From Nipponacmea schrenckii (lineage: Eukaryota > Mollusca > Gastropoda > Lottiidae): a stretch of DNA of 64,000 nt. Numbering within the stretch: position 1 is the stretch's first letter; each line of letters begins with the position of its first letter. The position numbers and the translations under genes are program-made. This document shows positions 48,201 through 60,200 of this stretch, in pieces. Where the stretch lies: contig JAUJPP010000003.1 in assembly GCA_030562195.1 (NCBI GenBank), positions 26,691,398-26,755,397 on the forward strand, in the 5' to 3' direction. The notes under the pieces were generated by a model. The model saw only the letters and a program-made list of their open reading frames with translations, searched no databases and was not told the origin of the DNA.

Positions 48201-51200
48201 CCTGGGCTGTTAGTTTGGTAAGTTTTATTTTTAACATGGTTAATCTACTTCTTTGTGCCAATTAGTAATTATAGTAATAATAACTGTCTATATTACTTGA
48301 TATTATCACTTACAACTGGAGTCTTATTCTCCAAAACTTAGATTTTAAGAAACATAGTATTTTGATTGTATCAATTTAACTGATTGATCAAGCAGATGAT
48401 TGGAACACTAAAATCATCTTATGTTAAGTTTTCAAGAAAAAGGCTCCTTTGGGTTGAAATCACTAGCACAATGAGTTAAGAAGAAATCTCAGGGAGGAGA
48501 ACACTTGTGTGGCGTTCGAAATGATGAAGGTCATTGTAGCCATGGACATATAAAATTTGAACAATATTAAGAAGAAAGGAGCACTTATATAACACAACAA
48601 GATAATAATTATGGGATAAATACACTTCTTTAATACATCTGATGAATACACATGTAACTTGGGTTGAAATCTTACCTTTAATACTATGTTTATTTAATGT
48701 TTCTAGATATAAATTGACAGCATACCAGCTTGTATTATGGTTTAATTGTTTAATTAATTAACCTTAATAATTATTCAATGCATCTAGGTTTATTTCTAAT
48801 ATTGTGAATGGAGGAAAACTAACCTTAACTGTTTAATTTCAGGCCCTATCTGTTGGAATATTTCCTTATGTTTTAAAATTATTACAAAGTTCAGCTCGTG
48901 AACTACGACCCCTGTTAGTGTTTATTTGGGCTAAGATATTAGCCGTAGACAGTGTGAGTATAAATTCATATTTTCACTATAGAACTCAAATTTCGTATAT
49001 GCACTGCTGCCGTCCTGATGAAGATTTTATATCGAAAACATGATAGTAAAAAGATTAGGGAGCTATTAATATAGATAATCTGAAGTTTTGTTTTGTGTTT
49101 TTTCTTTGGGTGACTTCACTCCCCAATTATGATCTTATGAAACTGTTTACTTTTATAAGCCATTTTTATTCCAGTCTTGTCAAGCTGATCTTGTAAAAGA
49201 TAATGGTCACAAATATTTTCTTTCTGTGTTGGGAGATAGCTATATGTCAGTAAGTTCAATTGTTTCTTCCCTCTTTACTAGACTTTTGTTGTCTGTTGTT
49301 TCTTCTTGTGTTCACAATTTTGACCTCAGGATTTAGCAAGACAGTTTATTTAAGATTGAGAACTGTCAACCCCAAAATCATTATTAAAGTGTGTGATATG
49401 AATTCTGTCCAATCAATGACACCCTGTTCCTTCAGAGAGGGAGCCGCGGTGGCTCAGTGGGTTAGACGCTTGCTCGCTAACCTGAAGGTCCAGGGTTCAA
49501 TCCCAGCAAAGGTCGAGATGAACTTTCGGATTTTTCAGCCCGGTTTCCCCTTGTCAGTGATGCAGGTCGGAGGGACTGACATGTAAAAAGCGTCTAGTCG
49601 TTCGGATGGGACAATAAACCGAGGCCCTGTGTGCTACAGGCTGTGCACGTTAAAGATCCCTCGACAGTTGGAAATCGCAAAAAGAGTAGGCTAATGCCGC
49701 TGTCCTGGCAAAATTTCCCTCATTGCACACTGCATGGCGTTGCCCGTCTTCATTAGCCCATAAGGTGCAGAAGAGTAGGACGTAAAACTCCATTCATTTC
49801 ATTTTCATTTCATTTCCTGTTCCTTCAGATTGAAGCTTGACCTAGAAAATGAACCAGTTTATATTATCTATCTAAACATAATAAAATGAAAGTTTTGTTG
49901 AAAAAATAAGATAAGAATTGTAGTGTTGTTTTCTCTGTATTCTGGCTTCCTTGTTAACAAACCTAGAATAGTATAACAGAACCTCATTTGATAGTCATTT
50001 CTGGACATTAAACATTCACTGGTCAAATTTTCAGCAAATCACACCTTTAAATAAGACTACAAAGCTTTTGCATCGTTCATAAGAAGATAGTCAAAGGAAA
50101 TGGAGTTGTATGCCCTTCTTGTCAAAGGATTTAGTCTAATGTATATCATTTGTTTTGTAGGCTGAACATCGAACAATGGCAGCGTTTGTTTTATCAATGA
50201 TAGTTAATGAGTATAGACAGGGTCAGGTTAGTATTATGGGATAGATTTAGTTGAGTTTCTCTTTCATTTACATCCCTATTTTACTGAATTACATACAGTT
50301 TCAAATGGTTATTATAAACTGATATGATGTATTCAATTTAGTTCAATTCTTGATTTAGTTCAAATTTAAGATACCAATATAAGTGTGTTATGTTGCGTTT
50401 TTGACTGTGTTTGTGTGTTTATGTGTTTATGATAAACACTGAAACATTAAGTGTGATAAATTAAACAATTCCTTTTACAGGAGGCAGCTTTACAAGGAAG
50501 TGTGATTTCAACTTGTCTTGTTCAAATTACAGATCCAAGTCCTAAATTTAGACAGTGGTTAGCTCTCTGTCTTGGAAAGGTATTTATATGGCTATCATGA
50601 TTCTATCTTGTTTCTTATTTCATGATTCAGATTTTTATCAAATAATTTGAATCTGAAACTTGTCTGTCTTGATATAAAAAATATCACTAGTCTATAAAAT
50701 TGAAAAAAACCTTAACGCAGCCTCGTTGTTTTGTACTTTTATTGAATTTATATGAAAAGACTCTCTTTATGTTCTACAGGTATGGGTAAATTTTGATAAT
50801 GCCAGATGGTGTGGTGTACGAGATTCAGCCCATGAAAAACTCTATAATTTATTAGATGATGCCTGTCCTGAGGTAAAGTTTTCAATAATCCTAGTGACTT
50901 TGTTTATGTGTTTATCAAAGCACATATAGTGTTCTGTTTATTTGGAGTAAAGCAGTAAATGTTGAAATAATAGAAAATTTAATAAATAAAGGATTTGGTA
51001 ATTGGAGATTATAGAATCACAGGGTTTTTTGACTGTTTGCGAATAGAAAAAGTCATATGTTTATATTGTAGACTAGGGTAGACATTAGAGAATTGGGAAA
51101 TAAAAGAGTTATTCAAAAGAAGTTACAAAAAAACTAAATTTGAGCCGAAATTCGTTACAATGCATAGTCAATTTGACATATTATATTTGAGTCCACAGGT

Positions 51201-54200
51201 TATAAAACACAGATTTTCCAGCATGATTTAATTTCTCAAAATTTTCTATTTCTACAGGTACGAGCCGCAGCCGTGTATGCTCTAGGTGCGTTTATTAGTT
51301 CTTCCTCTGAACGGACAGATCATGCTAACAATATAGATTTAGGTGTTGGAATGAAACTAACACAAGTTGGAGCAGATGGTAGTCCTCTTGTTAGAAAGGT
51401 ACGTGAAAATTTCTTTTTTTTGAATATTTCTAAATGATATTTTAATGAGTTTTACCTTTGCTATGCTAAGTAAAATAAGCTATGGCATGTTAAATTGATT
51501 TTTGTGTTAAATTGTAATGGCTATGCTATGCCATGGATATAGATTCAGTCATTAGTTTGGAATATATTAAAAAGCTAAAATTATAATTTTGTTTTAATTG
51601 CCAATCAAGTTAAGTAAGAACTTCTTACTAAGAGGCATGTACAGTTTAATAAAATTGAATAAAATAAATGAAGTTTTACGTCCTACTGCAAAAATAAAGT
51701 ATGGAAACTTGTTAAATTGTTATTAATAGATAAAGTTTCACATGTTTTTTGTTTGCTTATTAAATGGAAAGATGTTATCAATGGGTTTTGTTTTACAGGA
51801 GTTAGCTGTAGCTTTTGGTGGATTGGTTGTTCAATTTGAAACTCATTTTGCTGCTGTTGCTACCCAGTTACAAGATGACGAATCAAAAGTCATCAAATCG
51901 GGACCTGTTGTGACAGCTGAAACGGCTGGTGGGTGGAATCTAGTAAATCAATCTGGTAGGGTCGAGTGTTCAATTTGATTAGTAATTAGCTTGATTATCA
52001 GCTTTTAATACTAACGTGTTTGTCGTTTGGATAGCCATAGCTTTTTCTTATTATTAAAAGTTTGCTGTTTGTGTTGTCAAACTTTATCTGATCATTACTT
52101 ACAAGTTTGTTGTTTGTGTTGTCTCAACTTTGTTGATTATAATTACAAGTTTGTTGTGTGTGTTGCCTAACTTGTCTTGTTATTAAATTCAAGTTTGTAG
52201 TATGGATAGCTAATGTTTTGTCTAAATAATAACAAACATGTTGTGTGAGTAGTCAAGGCCTTAAGAAAGCATAAATAGGCTTAGCGGTATATTTATTCTA
52301 ATCCCAATGAATTTGTATCAGGGATGGTCATAGGATTATTTTTATTAATTAGAGCTTGCTGCTTTATACAACCATGCCACGAATGACACATCCCAATGCA
52401 TGATACCTCCCATCTATAACTCCGACATCAAACAATAGATCATTCTCCCACTAGCACTAGAATGAAAATCTAAAATATATTATTGCATCCACTCCAAGTG
52501 TCTCCCTTTGCTTAATGAAACCTACATTGTTATTAACTTAAGACCAGACCAATTGATTTTCCTTTTTACGGAATTTTTCTTGAAAAATTTGTACACAAGG
52601 AAAAAGAAGAAAAAAATGAAAGTGGAAAAGCAAGGGAGAGAATAAATAAAACTTATGAAAGCAAAGATAAACCTTCAATTTTTTACTTTCTGCTAGTATT
52701 GAATTAATCTCAAATTTACTGAAAATGGGTTTCTTATGATTTTTATGTCATATTGGAAATGAAGGTTTTTTGTTTTATTCTCAGCAAAGCCAGTTTTGGA
52801 TTTCTTATTTTATTTCTGGAAAATTAAAGTACTGAGTTAATCTGTAAAAAAGGTAAAAAATTGGTCTGGTCTAAATATGAAAAAAATTCGTTTTTTAATG
52901 ACATATTGATAAGCATTAAAAAGTTTTAAATTTTTTTTCAATCATATCTCTATTTTATAATCTAGACATCCATACTTACTTCGTATTTATTGCAGATCCC
53001 TTTATCTCAAATATTAAGAAAAGTGCGTCCAGAAATAGTCTTCTAAAAGGAGTAAATCTGTGTAAGGTTTTTAATTGAGATTTCTTCTTTAGAATTATGC
53101 ATGTTTTTTTTTTTTTTTCAATTTTTTATCTCAAGCCTTTTATTTTGATTAAGATAATGTTAATAACTTTATTAAAGTGTAGAATTTAAGATGCGTTCGT
53201 GCTTATTAATAATAAAATTTAACAGAGGGCCAAGGACTAACTTCAATGTAATAATTTCACAAACCCTTCACCATGCCCTTTAATATTTCGTTCAAAACAT
53301 TCATTTTATTAGCATCTTTCATTTTGTTTCTGTTAGCACTATTAGATTGATGGTTTGACCCTTGGCTGAATATAATTTGCTTTTTGTTTTTATCTCCTCT
53401 TTAGTTATGTTATATACAATAACTATTTATTCTACTAGATATAGATATAGATTTTTCTGTTATTTTTATTAAGTCTTTGGACTTTAAAGTTATATTTGTT
53501 TTAACTATTCTTCAACAGCCAAATTTTCAACGTCAATTGCTACTTTTATTTCATTACATATTAAGATATTCCAATCAAACATTGATAACTGTCAGGAATC
53601 TCTGAAATTGACTGTTGTTTTTTTTTCAACTTGATTTTCTCACTCAGTTACATTATAAACAGTTTAGGGTAAAACTATCATCATAATAGAGCTGTTGATT
53701 TCAGTCTTGTCCCCCACATTTTAACAAAAATTTTAATTTGAACTATAATTCAGCCTGCAAATGTTCTAACTTGATAATCAAGCAAACCACTGAAATTATA
53801 AATAAACAAATATTCAAATATTTACAAAATGGATTTGAATCCAAATGATTCAGTATTTGTGTGAGCTCTGTCAATCTCTAATTACAACTAAAATCCAAAT
53901 ATTGCAGTCTTTCACTGTGATACATTGAAATCAGCAGCCATGTTCAAACACAATCACACTATTTCATTTTTATATGTCACTAACCAAGCTTGCTCTGACC
54001 ATTTGCTTTATTCTATTTTTCTAACAGCTAGTACAAGTTTAGTAAGTATGGACGGTTCAGGGAGCTTCGAGAATTCTTTAACCATTGATAGAACCCGACG
54101 TTTTTCATCAAGCACTTCACTTACAGGCTCGTTACATAGTTTTAATAATGTCTACATCAATGTATGGAAAACTCTACTACAGTTAGCTATGGATGCTCAT

Positions 54201-57200
54201 CCTGAGGTGGCCGATATGGCTAAGACAATAGTTAATTCTGTGAAATCAAGGGTAAGTGTAGTTTTAGTTATTGTATAGACTATTAACATGTATTAAAGAC
54301 CCAAATCATTTCCCAATATCTCAATTTATGACCTTGGAATAGGTTTTCTAGTCCAAGTATGTTATCAGGGATATTCATGGTTTCCAAATGGGATAATATA
54401 TGTTTGCTTGTGAACCTGAGAATCGAGGGTTCAATCCCAGCAAAGGGTGGAAATCACAAAAAGAGCAGGCTAATACCAATGTCCTGGCAAAATGTCCTTC
54501 ATTGCACACTGCATGGTATTGCACATCTTCATTAACCTATAAGGTGCACAAGAGAAGAATGTAAAACTCTATTCTTTTCATTTTAATTCCGAATGTGATA
54601 TGAAAAGCCATGTGTTCCTGATACAAAAGAAAAAAAAAATCCTGAATCATTGTATTTAGGACTAGTACCTGTCTTATATTGAGATGTTATTTCCAAATTG
54701 GAATCCAGGTGCAATGACAAAGAGTTAGTTGTTAAGTTACACATAGGAGTGGAGAGGTGTAATATAGGCAAAGCCTGTTCCAAACCTTTTCATAATAAAT
54801 ATCTTTGAGAGGAGTAAATATTGTTGAAAATATTTGTGAATATATTATTCAGAACGTGAAGTTATTATTATCTTTATACAGTATATCCTGCTCACACGAC
54901 CACCTTTATTAAGAGCCCACCTTCAATACGCGACCACAATAAATTCCCCCTACAAGTTATTATCTTTATACAGTATATCCTGCTCACACGACCACCTTTA
55001 TTAAGAGCCCACCTTCAATACGCGACCACAATAAATTCCCCCTACAAGTTATTATTATCTTTATACAGTATATCCTGCTCACACGACCACCTTTATTAAG
55101 AGCCCACCTTCAATACGCGACCACAATAAAGTCCCCCTACAAGTTATTATTATCTTTATACAGTATATCCTGCTCACACGACCACCTTTATTAAGAGCCC
55201 ACCTTCAATACGCGACCACAATAAAGCCCCCTACAAGTTATTATTATCTTTATACAGTATATCCTGCTCACACGACCACCTTTATTAAGAGCCCACCTTC
55301 AATACGCGACCACAATAAAGTCCCCCTACAAGTTATTATTATCTTTATACAGTATATCCTGCTCACACGACCACCTTTATTAAGAGCCCACCTTCAATAA
55401 GCGACCACAATAAAGCCCCTACAAGTTATTATTATCTTTATACAGTATATCCTGCTCACATGACCACCTTTATTAAGAGCCCACCTTCAATACGCGACCA
55501 CAATAAATTCCCCCTACAAGTTATTATTATCTTTATACAGTATATCCTGCTCACACGACCACCTTTATTAAGAGCCCACCTTCAATACGCAACCACAATA
55601 AAGCCCCCTACAAGTTATTATTATCTTTATACAGTATATCCTGCTCACATGACCACCTTTATTAAGAGCCCACCTTCAATACGCGACCACAATAAAGCCC
55701 CCTACAAGTTATTATTATCTTTATACAGTATATCCTGCTCACACGACCACCTTTATAAAGAACCCACCTTCAATACGTGACCACTATAAATTCCCCCTAC
55801 AAGTTATTATTATCTTTATACAGTATATCCTGCTCACACGACCACCTTTATTAAGAGCCCACCTTCAATACGCGACCACAATAAAGCCCCCTACAAGTTA
55901 TTATTATCTTTATACAGTATATCCTGCTCACACGACCACCTTTATTAAGAACCCACCTTCAATACGCGACCACAATAAAGCCCCCTACAAGTTATTATTA
56001 TCTTTATACAGTATATCCTGCTCACACGACCACCTTTATTAAGAGCCCACCTTCAATACGCGACCACAATAAAGCCCCCTACAAGTTATTATTATCTTTA
56101 TACAGTATATCCTGCTCACACGACCACCTTTATTAAGAGCCCACCTTCAATACGCGACCACAATAAATTCCCCCTACAAGTTATTATCTTTATACAGTAT
56201 ATCCTGCTCACACGACCACCTTTATTAAGAGTCCACCTTCAATACGCGACCACAATAAAGCCCCCTACAAGTTATTATTATCTTTATACAGTATATCCTG
56301 CTCACACGACCACCTTTATTAAGAGCCCACCTTCAATACGCAACCACAATAAAGCCCCCTACAAGTTATTATTATCTTTATACAGTATATCCTGCTCACA
56401 CGAACCACCTTTATTAAGAGCCCACCTTCAATACGCGACCACAATAAAGCCCCCTACAAGTTATTATTATCTTTATACAGTATATCCTGCTCACACGACC
56501 ACCTTTATTAAGAGCCCACCTTCAATACGACCACAATAAAGCCCCCTACAAGTTATTATTATCTTTATACAGTATATCCTGCTCACAGACCACCTTTATT
56601 AAGAGTCCACCTTCAATAAGCGACCACAATAAAGCCCCCTACAAGTTATTATTATCTTATACAGTATATCCTGCTCACATGACCACCTTTATTAAGAGTC
56701 CCACCTTCAATACGCAACCACAATAAAGTCCCCTACAAGTTATTATTATCTTTATACAGTATATCCTGCTACACATACCACCTTTATTAAGAGCCCACCT
56801 TCAATACGCGACCACAATAAAGCCCCCTCAAGTTATTATTATCTTTATACAGTATATCCTGCTCACATGACCACCTTTATAAAGACCCACCTTCAATAGC
56901 GACCACAATAAAGCCCCCTACAAGTTATATTATCTTTATACAGTATATCCTGCTCACACAACCACCTTTATTAAGAGCCCACCTTCAATAAGCGACCACT
57001 ATAAAGTCCCCCTACAAGTTTTATTATCTTTATACAGTATATCCTGCTCACACGACCACCTTTATTAAGAGCCCACCTTCAATACGCGACCCAATAAAGT
57101 CCTCTACAAGTTATTATTATCTTTATACAGTATATCCTGCTCACAGACCTACCTTTATTAAGAGCCCACCTTCAATAGCGACCACAATAAAATCCCCTTC

Positions 57201-60200
57201 AAGTTATTATTATCTTTATACAGTATATCCTGCTCACACGACCACCTTTATTAAGATCCACCTTCAATAATTCCCCCATAAAGCCTTCAAGTATATATTT
57301 ATAGTGATTTCTTTTAACTGTATTTATTCAATATGTCTCTTGCAATACTACCCAAATAAAGCCCAGTCAAGTTGTATTAAACTTCCCATCGTATTCCTGC
57401 TCAACAAACCCCTGTATTAATGCCACTATAGGATAAGCGATCCTTTATAAATTCCCTACAATATATTATGTTATACAGTATATTGCTCACACACCACTTC
57501 TTGGTTTAGACACTTAATGTGACACAATAAAGTCTACAATTTTCTATGCGATTTTAATAAATCTTGGTGGAGCAGTACTTGTATAAATGCAGTCAAGTTC
57601 GAATTTGAACGATTATCTTCATAACCCCTACAATTATATGAGTTATTCCCTTAGTAAGTAATAATTGTGTAGAATATTATTTGTTGTACGCCACAATATA
57701 GAAGCATATATTTTCTATGGATTTTAATGAAACTTGGTATGAGCATTGGATAAGAAGGTGGCATTTAATTTACAGAATTTGTACAGTTGTCTTTAGTAAC
57801 CTAGGATCATTTCTATTTAACTGTTCCTATCCTTATGCTAACTAGAAACTGTTTGCTTTAACTGTATTTAACAATCATGTTTAATTGAATCTACCAAATA
57901 AATCCAGCAATTTGATATTTTAAAGGGCATTACGACAAAATTTTGTAATACAAAAACCCCTGCTGTATATTTTGATGTATTATTCATGTATTATTGATAG
58001 AAATAAGTACAAGATCTTTATTTATATGTTAAAATATTAAATTGTGAATTGTGATATCAACAGTTATGATGCTATCTAAGCAAATACAATATTTAAAGTG
58101 TTCCGACAGTACTTAATTTAAAAATAAATATAATATCTTTCACATTGTAGAACTCCACCTCAGAACAGTATATCACATCATGAAGAGAGTAAAAGTACTG
58201 ATTCCCCATCACGACAACCTGGTTCACATCCTCATTCAGTTCAGTTCCCTCGTTCTCGTAAACTCTTTGATAAAGGTCCTAATCACGTAAGTTCCTTAAT
58301 TAACGATTTTAATGAATGAGAAATTAAACCCATATTCCATGTCAAGGATTAATTACAAATTATATTTGATGTAGGCATAATATTTTTTATTTATTAGAGA
58401 TTTAACCTGAATTCCATGTCAAAGATTAAATACAAATGATTTGATGCTTCTGAACACACAAATCAATTGCCCAAAATGTATCGTATATATCTTTGAGTGA
58501 GTTGTCATGAATGAAATTCAATGTTCAACCTGTACTTGAAGTTAGACAGATGATTGCGAGTCTTTCACATTTGAGTAAAACCCCCTTGGCTCGCTGTTCT
58601 TCATTAGAACAATAAGGTGCAAAGACTAGGACGTCAAACTCCATTTATTTCATTTCTAAATCATTAGCCTTTAACAAATAACAGCTTATTTAGTTGTCAA
58701 AAATTGTCTGTGTCCAGGGTTTTTGTACAAGAAACTGTAGCCTACCATTTTCATTAGCCACAAAGGTGCATAAGTCTAGGACGAAAACTTCATTCATTTC
58801 ATTTCCCACTATGGCCTGTTCAACATTATTGATTTAAATATAAAAATTTTCTTCACAGTTAGAAGATAAAGAAGATGAATTGGTTAATAATAAAATTCCT
58901 TCTGAAGTAGCTACAGAATTCTTTCAATGGAGTTGTTCATACTTTGCCAAACCTGTGATGAGACTTTCCGAAGACAAAGATCCTGAAAGTAAGAAATATC
59001 AGGAACGGGAATTCCGGTTGTACAGAAATTCTCAGGTTCAGCAAGAAGCTAGGGAGGAGCAGACACGAGCAGGTATAATAAATTTCACTATTGTTCTGAG
59101 TCATTGAATAAAAATATTAGAAGATTTATTGAATGTTCTGTTTGTCATAGTATTTGCTTTATCATCTGGTCATTATCAGTTTGGTCAGTTTGCCTCTACT
59201 TTTACCCCAAGTCAGCACACTTTTCAGATTCGCAAATGTCATTTCTAGGTACCCTTTTATTAAACAAAGAAAAATAAATTTATTTGCAAAAAAGTTATGT
59301 CAAGGATTTAGAAAACCTTTGATTAAAGAGAAGTGCAACAATTTTCTTCACTGTAAAGTTGCTTATGAGGCATTTGAAGAATTTGATGCCACATAAATAG
59401 ATAATTCATAGTAATTGAATCATTTATCACTAGTGAAGACTTTTCCTTATATGAGTGTTTAATGCTTATGTTTTAACCCTAAAATGCTTGTCAGTTTGGA
59501 CATTATAAACAGTGACAAAAAGTGATCCTTAGTTCTTCATATTGTAAGAGATCACTGTTGGTTATTAATAGTATATTATTATTTACAGGGTTTAATAGAT
59601 TAGATGATCAGATATTTGTAAATAGAAATCAAGGTATACCATCTATAATAAAGTTTCATCCTTACGAGTCTTATCTAGCTGTAGCTGATAAAGAAGGAGT
59701 CAGGTATGCTTTTTCTGCTTTTATGGGTTTGTTTTTTTTCTCTTTCAAATTCTATAATTTCAAGTAGACATTTTCCAATGTGTATAGTTTGTCACACACA
59801 CACATAGTCTGAATTCAATCGGCATTCCCAATTTGCTTCATTTCAAACTAGATTTTGATAAAATATTTCTAAACCAGTGTTAATGAGTTGCCTTGTAATT
59901 ATTTTTATCTGTACCTTTGACATACGTCTTGATCATTCAATATCTATCTGGCTATTGTTTCAGCTTCTGGGACTGGGAACTAGGCAGTAAATTAAGTTAT
60001 TTAAACAACATGAATCCTAAACAAAGTCGAATCACTACCATGGACTTTATTAACCCACACGATATCTCCTTATTAATGTGTGGTTCAGGTATGTTACAAT
60101 ATATCCCTATTAATGTGTGGTTCAGGTATGTTACAATATCTCCTTATTAATGTGTGGTTCAGGTATGTTACAATATCTCCTTATTATTGTGTGGTTCAGG

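Noticed and set aside
55460..55780. 106-codon open frame in the 95-bp array
   Set aside because: Pure minisatellite sequence in a RPTOR intron.
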